Assembly (NCBI RefSeq): GCF_900115475.1
Contig: NZ_FOWP01000001.1
Span: 496,001-560,000 of the forward strand
DNA from: Ectopseudomonas composti
GTDB lineage: Bacteria > Pseudomonadota > Gammaproteobacteria > Pseudomonadales > Pseudomonadaceae
Length of the DNA stretch: 64,000 nucleotides
Direction of reading: 5' to 3'
Shown: piece after piece, positions 20,301 to 28,094 of the stretch
Numbering within the stretch: the first letter of the stretch is position 1
Layout: each line of letters starts with the position of its first letter
The notes under the pieces: generated by a model
Told to the model about the DNA's origin: nothing
Databases searched by the model: none
The model's input: only the letters and a program-made list of their open reading frames with translations
Position numbers and translations under genes: made by a program

Positions 20301-23300
20301 ATGAAGCGCCTGATGGATCAGGCCTATGCCCAGAGCAAGACGCTTGGCCTGGAGTTCGGCAAGACCCCGACGCCGGAGCAATTGGCTGGCCTGACCGAAG
20401 ACATCGTCTGGATGGAAGAGGTGGTGGTCAATGGCCAGAGCGTGCTCGCACCCAAGGTCTACCTGGCAACCAGCACCGTCGAGTCGCTGGACAAGGGCGC
20501 GGTGATCGCCGCACGCGATACCCGCATCAGCGGCGAAGGCCTGAGCAATACCGGCGGTACCATCTCCGGCAGCGGCAGCCTGACGGTCGAAACCCGCGGC
20601 GACATCACCAATACCAGTGGCGCCATCAAGGGTGGCAATGTCAGCCTGACCTCCACCGAGGGCAGCATTCGCAACGAAACCCTGGCCATCGGCCAGGGTG
20701 ACAACACCACCTACGTGACCGCCATCGGCAAGACCGGCAGCATCCAGTCCACCGGCGACCTGAGTCTGGACGCCGCACGCAATATCGAAGTAATCGGAGC
20801 CGATATCAGCTCCGAGGGCAACGCCTCGCTGAATGCAGGTGGCGACATCACCGTCGATACCATCGTCGACAAGAACACCACCACCAGCTTCGCGGAGAGC
20901 AGCGGTTTCCTCAGCTCCAGCAGTACCCGCACCTCGGTCAGCAGCGAGACCAACATCGGTTCAGGACTGAACATCAAGGGTGACCTGAAGACCCGCAGCG
21001 GTGGCGACACCACCATCGCCGGTAGCGAGGTCAACGTCGGCGGCGATCTGGATGCCGAGGCCGATGGCAGCTTCAACGTCATCGCCCGTCAGGACAAGCT
21101 GACCGTCGACACCCAGACCAAGACATCCGGGATGGGCGTCGGAGGCGGCCTGTATGGCAGCCAGAAGACCACCGTCAACGACTTCACCGGCACCAACGTC
21201 GGCTCCACGCTCAACGTCGGCGGCAATGCCAACGTCAAGGCCGGCGAGCAGATCGTCGTGCAGGGCTCGGACGTCAATATCGGCGGTGATGCCAGCCTCG
21301 ACGGCAAGCAGGGCATCGCCATCCTCGACGGCCTCGACGAACGCCGTACCGACACCAAGGTCGAGACCACTACCTTCCTCAAGATCGACAGTTCATCAGG
21401 GGCTTCAGCCGGCACCGAGACCGAGGCCAGTCGTCAGGGAGCGAGCGCCAGCGCCAAGGCCAGCGCCAACAACAGCACCAACGTCAAGCTGGCGGAAATC
21501 AGCACCACGACGACCAACACCGGTAGCAACACCAGCGTGGCGTCCAACCTCAATGTTGGCGGCAACCTGTCGATGCGCAGTGACGGCGACGTCACCGTGC
21601 AGGGCTCCAATGTCGAAGCTGGTGGCGACCTGAACGTCGACGCCAAGGACATCAACGTGCTCACCGGGCGCAATGAAAGCTGGAGCGAGAGCAACACCAC
21701 GCGCACCTCGGTCGGTATCTACGTCGACTCCGAAGCCGGTGCCGAAGCGTCCGCCAATGCCAGCGCCCAAGGCACCGGCAATGCAAAAGCCGAAGCCAAG
21801 GCCGAAACCACCGCCACGGCCGGTGCCCGCCACGAGCGCGAGCAGTCCTCCAGCTATGACCTGGTCAATAGCGCATCGAGCCTGAAGTCCGGTGGCAACA
21901 TGAAGCTCAAGGCCAGCGACACCGCGACCTTCCAAGGCGCACAGGTATCGTCTGGTGGCGACATGAACATCGAGGCCAAGGACATCCGCAACGTCGCCGC
22001 GCAGGACATCAGCACCAGCAGCAGCAGTGCCGAAACCCACACTGCCGGCCTCTACGTCGGTGCCAGCGCCGAGGCCAGCACCGAAGCCGGCGTCGACGAG
22101 AACGGCCAGGCCAAAGCATCGGCCAGCGCCAGTGCCGAAGCCAGCGCCGGTGTGCGTCAGGCGACCGAAAAATCCAACAACAGCAGCACCTCGATCACCC
22201 AGGTGACCAACAGCTTCACCTCCGGCGGCAACTTCAACCGCACCGCACAGAACACCATCGTCGACCAGGGCACCCAGGTCGAGGCGGCCGGCAACATCAG
22301 CCAGTCCGCCCGCGAGATTCGCGATGAGGCAGTATCGGATCAAAGCTACTCGTCGGAAAGCTCGTACAGCCACGACGCCCGCGTAGGTGCCTACGTCGGC
22401 GCCGAGGCCAAGGCCAGCACCGACGAAGGCGCCAGTGCCGGCACTGGTTATGGCCTCAAGGCTTCGGTGGAAGGCGAGGACAGCAAGGCCTCCGAACAAT
22501 CCAGCACCGCCGTCACCAGCCGCTTCAAGGCTGGCGGCAGCATTTCCTCCAGTTCCACCGAGAAGACCACGCTGATCGGTACCAACTTCGAAGCTGGCGA
22601 AGACATCAACATCCAGGCTGGCTCGCTGGATATCCAGGCAGCTCGCGACACCAGCAGTAGCTCGAGTAGCAGCAAGTCGCTGAGCGTAGAGGTTAAGGTC
22701 GGTACCGACGGCGCCAGCGGAGAAGCGGGTTTTGAGGCGGAGAACGCCAAGGAAAACACCTCCACCGCCCGTACTGCGAGCCTCAATGCTGGCGGCAAGC
22801 TGAATATCAGCACCACAGGTGACGCACGCTTCGAAGGTACGGAGCTGAACAGTGGTGGAGACACCACCATCGGAGCAGGCGGCAACGTCGAGTTCGCGGC
22901 GGCCCGTGATACCTCCAGCAGTTCGTCGAACAACCTGTCGCTGAGCGTTTCCGCCGCCGATGACGGCGAAGGCGAACAGAGCGGCGAAGGCTCCATCGGT
23001 GGCGGCCTGAGTCGCAGCAACTCGAACCAGGCACGCACAGGCTCGATCAACTCCGGCGGCAACGTCACGGTAACCTCCGGCGGCGACACTACCCTGCAAG
23101 GCACTCAGGTGCAGTCGGCAGGCGATACCAATCTGTCCGCTGGCGGCCAGGTGCGCATGGAATCGGCCGAGAGCAGCTCGTCCGAAGTGGGCGTACAGGC
23201 AGGCTTCTCGGCCAAGGCCAGCAAGGATAAGGACGGCGAAGAAAGCGGCGAAAGCTCGGGCTCAGTGTCTATAGCCGTTGGCAGTCAGCAGGGGAGTCGC

Positions 23301-23351
23301 GCCGCGACGATCAGCTCCGGAGGTCAGACGCGTATCGAACAGGCACGCTGA
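17388..23351 (+). CDS. TpsA exoprotein: CdiA/FHA-like hemagglutinin without a toxin domain
   Basis: A 1987-residue secreted filamentous protein, start ATG 17388 with AAGGAAG just upstream. In order: an extended signal peptide (MNHIYRIVWNRVRNAF motif, cleavage near SVHA); a TPS domain with the CdiA-like NPYGITCSGCGFINTDRA motif (about residue 171); FHA repeats; and a Trp-, Asp- and Tyr-rich central region (about 640-880). A CdiA-like module with AKYLVETNPNF, SDYLAERYGFNPD, LGDANYEAYLIRQQ and EDIVWMEEVVV lies at about 885-1045. FHA-2-type repeats run to the end. CdiA proteins normally continue into a pretoxin (VENN) domain and a toxin; here the frame stops inside the repeats (RIEQAR, stop). Likely an adhesin, or a contact-inhibition protein that has lost its tail. 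Confidence 0.93.
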   Translation: MNHIYRIVWNRVRNAFMVVAENVGSGGRSASGSGRGPVGSVGLFALSALGASIFVGSVHAAGVEVASGNTQVFQAPNGVQVIDIATANKAGVSHNRYIHYNVDPSGQILNNNSALTRAGALQSQLGGQIVPNVNLTNEARVILNEVVAPNRSSLKGYTEVVGGKADVIVANPYGITCSGCGFINTDRATLTTGVPTIGGDGRVAGFNVNRGDILVEGTGLDGRNQKVLDLVARSVKIDGQINGQDVAVVAGSNTYGYADRSTTAQASTGDTPLYAIDSTALGGMYANRIQLLATENGVGVRMRGEAAASADDFVLSASGKIEINTRISAERDIALSSSTVGDAIRVEGDSTQLTARRDIAITALAGQVALDESTLTASRDLTLTAASLSDNSTGDKRYAGRDARIQTTGSTQIAGSAWGAGDDLAIRAANLTVNDAANLYSGADAQATGKSLTLTSTSGDLRLNQATVQSAGALKLDSAAVLATGSNTEIKSVGDFDVKATGAIDHAGKLLGAADGQVKAGGRLTNSNVLHAGGDLSIEANSLVNTNTAGLSSLKTLDIQATTSIDNSGALYAGEHLSLKAGDKVQNQSSGTVDSNGSMATDSARFINNGAVVGVGDIHIKASQSFVNETLWSGGSLTKKDGAVTYGRVLSEDKIANEGAFDKGMNAWMYDELFTYTEELVGLTMAQLQALQKAQIIANGAGSKLTIDYGTSGLNKVGVISAANVEIGGNGTFRNEELALYNYEKVLRWIRIDDESSGDDDFVAWARVHPDQRYLPSDDPDDDSNNWDNWNPGPGWVRTRHIAAGGWPTILGDEAREMAVAGGQLRDATVSERSGAGIFATSLSFTSGTLENVGSPWPEDEGKARLGSQLGTSVNGPGIGAPSITLPTNPNGYYVPSKTPGAKYLVETNPNFAVGSNFVGSDYLAERYGFNPDTVQTRLGDANYEAYLIRQQLIQQTGNNVIAGYDNEADQMKRLMDQAYAQSKTLGLEFGKTPTPEQLAGLTEDIVWMEEVVVNGQSVLAPKVYLATSTVESLDKGAVIAARDTRISGEGLSNTGGTISGSGSLTVETRGDITNTSGAIKGGNVSLTSTEGSIRNETLAIGQGDNTTYVTAIGKTGSIQSTGDLSLDAARNIEVIGADISSEGNASLNAGGDITVDTIVDKNTTTSFAESSGFLSSSSTRTSVSSETNIGSGLNIKGDLKTRSGGDTTIAGSEVNVGGDLDAEADGSFNVIARQDKLTVDTQTKTSGMGVGGGLYGSQKTTVNDFTGTNVGSTLNVGGNANVKAGEQIVVQGSDVNIGGDASLDGKQGIAILDGLDERRTDTKVETTTFLKIDSSSGASAGTETEASRQGASASAKASANNSTNVKLAEISTTTTNTGSNTSVASNLNVGGNLSMRSDGDVTVQGSNVEAGGDLNVDAKDINVLTGRNESWSESNTTRTSVGIYVDSEAGAEASANASAQGTGNAKAEAKAETTATAGARHEREQSSSYDLVNSASSLKSGGNMKLKASDTATFQGAQVSSGGDMNIEAKDIRNVAAQDISTSSSSAETHTAGLYVGASAEASTEAGVDENGQAKASASASAEASAGVRQATEKSNNSSTSITQVTNSFTSGGNFNRTAQNTIVDQGTQVEAAGNISQSAREIRDEAVSDQSYSSESSYSHDARVGAYVGAEAKASTDEGASAGTGYGLKASVEGEDSKASEQSSTAVTSRFKAGGSISSSSTEKTTLIGTNFEAGEDINIQAGSLDIQAARDTSSSSSSSKSLSVEVKVGTDGASGEAGFEAENAKENTSTARTASLNAGGKLNISTTGDARFEGTELNSGGDTTIGAGGNVEFAAARDTSSSSSNNLSLSVSAADDGEGEQSGEGSIGGGLSRSNSNQARTGSINSGGNVTVTSGGDTTLQGTQVQSAGDTNLSAGGQVRMESAESSSSEVGVQAGFSAKASKDKDGEESGESSGSVSIAVGSQQGSRAATISSGGQTRIEQAR
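20970..23345 (+). repeat. Degenerate FHA-2 repeat block inside tpsA
   Basis: Repeated coding units of roughly 70-130 codons share the pattern SGGN...TxxQGTQVxSGGDxNIxAxDIxxxAARDxSSSSS. Examples start at LKTRSGGDTTIAGS, LSMRSDGDVTVQGS, MKLKASDTATFQGA, ISSSSTEKTTLIGT, LNISTTGDARFEGT and VTVTSGGDTTLQGT. Between cores lie variable low-complexity inserts rich in Ala, Ser, Glu and Lys. The block is expected to form a beta-helical shaft. Confidence 0.75.
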
Positions 23352-23432
23352 TCAGGGGCTGTTTCCCCGCCACAGGCGCGCTAGGATGTTACAAGGTGCT
23401 TATTCCAGCGCACCTGTAGTGGGGGAAACACA

Positions 23433-24050
23433 ATGAGCGAAACCTTCAAGCCCGACGCCGATGCGGTCGACATCATCGAGCGCGAGAACTGCTTTCGCGG
23501 TTTCTATCGCCTCGACCGGATCAAACTGCGCCATCGCCAGTTCGCCGGCAACATGGGCCCGCAACTGACCCGCGAGCTGTTCGTGCGTCATGATGCCGTT
23601 TGCGTGCTGCCATACGATCCGCAGCGCGATGAAGTGGTGCTGATCGAGCAGTTTCGCGTCGGCGCCATGGACAAGAGCAGCAATCCCTGGCTGCTGGAAC
23701 TGGTCGCAGGCCTGATCGACAAGGACGAAGAGCCCGAGGAGGTCGCGCGTCGCGAGGCCATCGAGGAAGCTGATCTGCCCCTGACGTCGCTGTGGCCGAT
23801 CACCCAGTACTACCCCTCGCCCGGCGGCTCGGACGAGCGCGTGCATCTGTTCGTCGGTCGCTGCAGCAGTGAAGGTGCCGGCGGCGTGCATGGCCTGCCC
23901 GAAGAAGGCGAGGACATCCGTGTTCAGGTAATGCCGCTGGAAGATGCGCTGGCCGCCGTGCGAGACGGACGTATCGACAACGCTGCCAGCATAATCGCCC
24001 TGCAATGGCTGGCGCTGAATCGTGATGAAGTGCGGGGGATGTGGTCGTGA
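23433..24050 (+). CDS. nudF: ADP-ribose pyrophosphatase NudF
   Basis: Nudix hydrolase that splits ADP-ribose to AMP and ribose 5-phosphate. The 205-residue protein contains a complete Nudix box, GLIDKDEEPEEVARREAIEE followed by ADL (GX5EX7REUXEEXGU pattern). The ATG is preceded by GGGGGA. It is the first gene of the conserved nudF-yqiB-cpdA-yqiA-parE cluster also found in E. coli, and sits only 81 bases after the end of tpsA. Confidence 0.95.
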   Translation: MSETFKPDADAVDIIERENCFRGFYRLDRIKLRHRQFAGNMGPQLTRELFVRHDAVCVLPYDPQRDEVVLIEQFRVGAMDKSSNPWLLELVAGLIDKDEEPEEVARREAIEEADLPLTSLWPITQYYPSPGGSDERVHLFVGRCSSEGAGGVHGLPEEGEDIRVQVMPLEDALAAVRDGRIDNAASIIALQWLALNRDEVRGMWS

Positions 24051-24493
24051 ATCTGCTGCGCGAGCGCTATCGGGTCGACTTGGTCGAGCTGCAAGCGGCT
24101 TGCGAGGCCAACTACGCACGCCTGATGCGTCTGCTGCCGAACATGCGTGAGCACACGCAAAGCCGTCGCGTAGCCCTGAGCCAGGGCGAACATCTGCTCG
24201 GCATCCTGGCGCTGGAAGTGCTGGAAAGCTGCCCCTATACCACCACCCTGCGCGTGCGCCAGGAACACAGCCTGCCCTGGCTGCCGGTGCCACAGTTGGA
24301 GGTGCGGGTGTATCACGATGCGCGCATGGCCGAAGTGGTCAGCGCCGAGAACGCGCGGCGCCTGCACATACGCTATCCCTATCCCAACGCGGCGATGCAT
24401 CAACCGGATGAAAAGAGTCAGCTCAACCTGTTCCTTGGCGAGTGGCTGAGCCATTGCCTGGCGTGCGGGCACGAGCCGCAGCCGGTGATGTAG
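24047..24493 (+). CDS. yqiB: YqiB-like DUF1249 protein
   Basis: A 148-residue conserved protein of unknown function, always found between nudF and cpdA. The start is GTG 24047, which overlaps the nudF stop (GTGA), so translation is coupled; a GTG two codons upstream is possible. It has the family segments RLMRLLPNMRE and VYHDARMAEVVSAENARRLH. There is no signal peptide or membrane segment. Confidence 0.88.
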   Translation: MNLLRERYRVDLVELQAACEANYARLMRLLPNMREHTQSRRVALSQGEHLLGILALEVLESCPYTTTLRVRQEHSLPWLPVPQLEVRVYHDARMAEVVSAENARRLHIRYPYPNAAMHQPDEKSQLNLFLGEWLSHCLACGHEPQPVM

Positions 24494-24586
24494 CCCCCGC
24501 AATCAAGCTTTGCACTGCCCGGCCGATATGCGGAGCTGTTCTGCTGGCGTGGTTTTTCATTGCCGGGGGTTAGCGCAAGCCACGTC

Positions 24587-24608
24587 AAAAACGCTCTCGG
24601 CGTTTTTT
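24587..24608 (+). terminator. Probable terminator between yqiB and cpdA
   Basis: The stem AAAACGC/GCGTTTT (24588-24594, 24600-24606) with a five-base loop is followed by TTCTG. It lies in the 198-base gap before cpdA, so cpdA probably has its own promoter. The AT-rich stem is weak. Confidence 0.55.
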
Positions 24609-24691
24609 CTGTGATCTGCGTCCGCTTCCCGGGTTTTCCCTTTGTCGCCGCAACCACCATAATTCACTCGATAATGCCTTAGGAGATGGTC

Positions 24692-25507
24692 TTGCCGAGC
24701 CTGCCCGCCCCATCCACTGAATCCTCGGTCCTGCTGGTGCAGTTGTCCGACAGCCATCTGTTCGCCGAAGCGGACGGCAAGCTGCTGGGCATGGATACGT
24801 GCGACAGCCTGCAACGGGTGATCGAGCGGGTGCAGCAGGAGCAGCCGCAGATAGACCTGATCCTGGCCACGGGCGATCTTTCTCAGGACGGCAGCGTTGC
24901 GTCGTATCAGCGCTTTCGCCAACTCACCTCGGCCATTGCCGCCCCGGCTCGCTGGCTGGCCGGCAACCACGATGAAACCCCGCCGATGCAGGCCGCCTGC
25001 AAAGACAGTGAGTTGTTGGAGCCGGTGATCGACCTCGGGGCTTGGCGCATTACCCTGCTCGACTCCTCGATCCCAGGCGCCGTACCCGGTTTTCTTGCCG
25101 ACAGCCAACTCGAACTGCTCGAACGCGCCCTCAGCGAAGCACCGCAGCGCCATCACCTGATCTGCCTGCATCACCATCCGGTGTCCATCGGCTGCAAGTG
25201 GATGGAGCCCATAGGCTTGCGTAACGCCGATGCGCTGTTCGCCATCCTTGACCGTTATCCGCAGGCGCGGGCCGTGCTCTGGGGGCATATCCACCAGGAG
25301 TTCGACCAGATACGCGATAACCTGCGCCTGCTCGCCTCGCCCTCGACCTGCGTACAGTTCGCACCGGGCAGCGAGGAGTTTCAGGTGGGCAGTGATGCCC
25401 CCGGCTATCGCTGGCTGTGCCTGCATGCCGACGGCAGGCTGGACACCGGCGTATCGCGCGTCACCGGCATTGATTTCGAAGTCGACTACAGCGTCAAGGG
25501 CTACTGA
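24692..25507 (+). CDS. cpdA: 3',5'-cyclic AMP phosphodiesterase CpdA
   Basis: Class III metallophosphoesterase that hydrolyses cAMP to AMP and so tunes Vfr/Crp signalling. All metal-binding motifs are present: QLSDSHLF, ATGDLSQDGS, GNHDE, HHHPVS and GHIHQ. The start is chosen from the ribosome binding site: AGGAG (24681-24685) is 6 bases before TTG 24692 but directly abuts ATG 24686, leaving no spacer there. TTG 24692 (271 residues) is therefore preferred, with ATG 24686 (273 residues) as the alternative. Confidence 0.93.
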   Translation: MPSLPAPSTESSVLLVQLSDSHLFAEADGKLLGMDTCDSLQRVIERVQQEQPQIDLILATGDLSQDGSVASYQRFRQLTSAIAAPARWLAGNHDETPPMQAACKDSELLEPVIDLGAWRITLLDSSIPGAVPGFLADSQLELLERALSEAPQRHHLICLHHHPVSIGCKWMEPIGLRNADALFAILDRYPQARAVLWGHIHQEFDQIRDNLRLLASPSTCVQFAPGSEEFQVGSDAPGYRWLCLHADGRLDTGVSRVTGIDFEVDYSVKGY

Positions 25508-25568
25508 CATAACCCCAATCAGCTTGAAGCTTGCAGCTTGAGGCCCCGGACGAGTAGCCTCCCGCTCC

Positions 25569-26180
25569 ATGACCGCATCCATCCTCTATATACACGGCCT
25601 GAACAGCTCGCCAGCCTCGCACAAGGCCAGCCAGTTGAGCCGCGCCATGGCCCATCTTGGCCTGGAAAATCAGTTGCGCGTACCGGCCCTGCACCATCAT
25701 CCACGCCAGGCCATGACGCAGTTGCAGGCGCTGATCAGCGAACTCGGCGCGCCGCTGCTGGTAGGCAGCTCCCTGGGCGGCTATTACGCCACTTACCTGG
25801 CTGAGCAGCACGGGCTCAAGGCGCTGCTGATCAACCCGGCCGTGCAGCCGCACCTGCGCTTCGACGGCTACCTGGGCCCACAGAAGAACTACTACAGCGA
25901 CGAGACCTGGGACCTTACCGAGGATCACGTCCACGCCCTGGCCGAATTCGAGGTTCCGCCACCGAGCGACCCGGCGCGCTACCAGGTCTGGTTGCAGAGC
26001 GGCGACGAAACCCTCGATTACCGCGATGCCGAGCGTTACTACCGCGCCTGCGCCTTGCGCATCCAGGCTGGTGGCGACCACAGTTTCCAAGGCTTCGCCG
26101 AACGCCTGCCGACCCTCTTCGCTTTTGCCGGCATTAACGCCACACTCTGGCGTGATACCGACTTTTCCGTATTCAATTGA
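25569..26180 (+). CDS. yqiA: YqiA-type alpha/beta-hydrolase esterase
   Basis: A 203-residue esterase with an N-terminal YIHGLNSSPASHKA oxyanion segment, the nucleophile elbow GSSLGGYYATYLAEQHG, and a C-terminal GGDHSF histidine. It lies 15 bases before parE, a placement conserved from E. coli to Pseudomonas. The physiological substrate is not known. Confidence 0.92.
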   Translation: MTASILYIHGLNSSPASHKASQLSRAMAHLGLENQLRVPALHHHPRQAMTQLQALISELGAPLLVGSSLGGYYATYLAEQHGLKALLINPAVQPHLRFDGYLGPQKNYYSDETWDLTEDHVHALAEFEVPPPSDPARYQVWLQSGDETLDYRDAERYYRACALRIQAGGDHSFQGFAERLPTLFAFAGINATLWRDTDFSVFN

Positions 26181-26195
26181 CGAACAAGAGACCCT

Positions 26196-28094
26196 ATGGC
26201 CCAGCAGAACGCCTATAACGCAGACGCCATCGAAGTCCTTTCCGGCCTCGACCCAGTGCGCAAGCGCCCGGGCATGTACACCGACACCACGCGCCCCAAC
26301 CACCTGGCCCAGGAAGTGATCGACAACAGCGTCGACGAAGCCCTGGCCGGGCACGCCAAGTCGATCCAGGTGATCCTCCACGAGGATAATTCGCTGGAAG
26401 TGCTCGACGACGGCCGTGGCATGCCCGTGGACATCCACCCGGATGAAGGCGTGCCAGGCGTCGAGCTGATCCTCACCAAGCTGCACGCCGGCGGCAAGTT
26501 CAGCAACAAGAACTACCAGTTCTCCGGCGGTCTGCATGGCGTCGGCATCAGCGTGGTCAACGCGCTGTCGACCCGCGTGGTGGTCACCGTCAAGCGTGAC
26601 GGCAACGAATACCAGATGAGCTTCGCCGACGGCTTCAAGGCCAGCGAGCTGGAAGTCATCGGTACGGTCGGCAAGCGCAACACCGGCACCAGCGTGCACT
26701 TCTGGCCGGACGCCAAGTATTTCGATTCCTTCAAGTTCTCCATCAGCCGCCTCAAACATGTGCTCAAGGCCAAGGCCGTCCTCTGCCCTGGCCTGAACGT
26801 CAGTTTCGAAGACAAGGCCTCGGGCGAGAAGGTCGAGTGGCATTACGAAGACGGCCTGCGCTCCTACCTGGTCGATGCCGTCAGCGAATTCGAACGCCTG
26901 CCCGCCGAGCCCTTTGTCGGCAGCCTGGCCGGCAACAAGGAAGCGGTGGACTGGGCCCTGCTGTGGCTGCCTGAAGGCGGCGACTCGGTGCAGGAAAGCT
27001 ACGTCAACCTGATCCCTACGGCGCAGGGCGGCACCCACGTCAACGGCCTGCGCCAGGGCCTGCTGGATGCCATGCGCGAGTTCTGCGAATTCCGCAACCT
27101 GCTGCCGCGCGGGGTCAAACTGGCACCGGAAGACGTCTGGGAGCGCATTGCCTTCGTCCTCTCGATGAAGATGCAGGACGCGCAGTTCTCCGGCCAGACC
27201 AAGGAGCGCCTGTCCTCGCGCGAGGCGGCCGCGTTCGTCTCCGGCGTGGTCAAGGATGCCTTCAGCCTGTGGCTCAACGCCAACCCGGAAACCGGCCTGG
27301 CCCTGGCCGAGCTGGCCATCAGCAACGCCGGTCGCCGCCTCAAGGCGGGCAAGAAGGTCGAGCGCAAGAAGATCACCCAAGGCCCGGCGCTGCCCGGCAA
27401 GCTGGCCGACTGCGCAGGGCAGAACCCATTGCGCTGCGAGCTGTTCCTGGTCGAAGGCGACTCGGCCGGCGGCAGCGCCAAGCAGGCGCGTGACAAGGAG
27501 TTCCAGGCCATCATGCCGCTGCGCGGCAAGATCCTGAACACCTGGGAAGTCGACGGCAGCGAAGTGCTGGCCAGCCAGGAAGTGCATGACATCGCCGTGG
27601 CCATCGGCATCGATCCGGGTTCAAGCGACCTGAGCCAGCTGCGCTACGGCAAGATCTGCATCCTCGCCGACGCCGACTCCGACGGCCTGCACATCGCCAC
27701 TCTGCTCTGCGCCCTGTTCGTGCGTCACTTCCGCCCGCTGGTGGATGCCGGTCACGTATACGTGGCCATGCCGCCGCTGTACCGCATCGACCTGGGCAAG
27801 GAGATTTTTTACGCCCTGGACGACGCCGAGCGCGACGGCATTCTCGATCGCCTGGTGGCCGAGAAGCGCCGCGGCAAGCCGCAGGTCACCCGCTTCAAGG
27901 GCCTCGGCGAGATGAACCCGCCGCAACTGCGCGAAACCACCATGGACCCGAACACCCGGCGCCTGGTGCAGCTGACCCTGGATGATTTCGAGGGCACCCG
28001 CGAAGTGATGGACATGCTGCTGGCGAAAAAGCGCGCTGGTGACCGCAAGAGCTGGCTGGAAAGCAAGGGCAACCTGGCCGAGGTACTGGCCTGA
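26196..28094 (+). CDS. parE: DNA topoisomerase IV subunit B ParE
   Basis: ATPase subunit of topoisomerase IV, which separates linked daughter chromosomes. The 632-residue protein has the GHKL ATP site (EVIDNSVDEAL, DDGRGMPV, GGLHGVGISVVNALS) and the TOPRIM motifs LVEGDSAGGSAKQARD and ADADSDGLH. Its stop shares one base with the ATG of the next gene (TGATG). Confidence 0.97.
   Translation: MAQQNAYNADAIEVLSGLDPVRKRPGMYTDTTRPNHLAQEVIDNSVDEALAGHAKSIQVILHEDNSLEVLDDGRGMPVDIHPDEGVPGVELILTKLHAGGKFSNKNYQFSGGLHGVGISVVNALSTRVVVTVKRDGNEYQMSFADGFKASELEVIGTVGKRNTGTSVHFWPDAKYFDSFKFSISRLKHVLKAKAVLCPGLNVSFEDKASGEKVEWHYEDGLRSYLVDAVSEFERLPAEPFVGSLAGNKEAVDWALLWLPEGGDSVQESYVNLIPTAQGGTHVNGLRQGLLDAMREFCEFRNLLPRGVKLAPEDVWERIAFVLSMKMQDAQFSGQTKERLSSREAAAFVSGVVKDAFSLWLNANPETGLALAELAISNAGRRLKAGKKVERKKITQGPALPGKLADCAGQNPLRCELFLVEGDSAGGSAKQARDKEFQAIMPLRGKILNTWEVDGSEVLASQEVHDIAVAIGIDPGSSDLSQLRYGKICILADADSDGLHIATLLCALFVRHFRPLVDAGHVYVAMPPLYRIDLGKEIFYALDDAERDGILDRLVAEKRRGKPQVTRFKGLGEMNPPQLRETTMDPNTRRLVQLTLDDFEGTREVMDMLLAKKRAGDRKSWLESKGNLAEVLA

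Noticed and set aside
21405..23099. 564-codon open frame opposite the tpsA repeat block
   Set aside because: Gly/Ala/Val-rich sequence that only mirrors the repeats; no start signal.
23352..23432. Possible remnant of a toxin or CdiI immunity gene after tpsA
   Set aside because: Only 81 bases, with no coding resemblance; it probably holds the nudF promoter.
25520..25545. AGCTTG-type short repeats between cpdA and yqiA
   Set aside because: Three imperfect copies of a 6-7 base motif; too short to call an element.
25494..27587. 697-codon open frame on the minus strand opposite yqiA and parE
   Set aside because: Antisense shadow of well-recognised genes with no family resemblance; long open shadows are common in GC-rich coding DNA.
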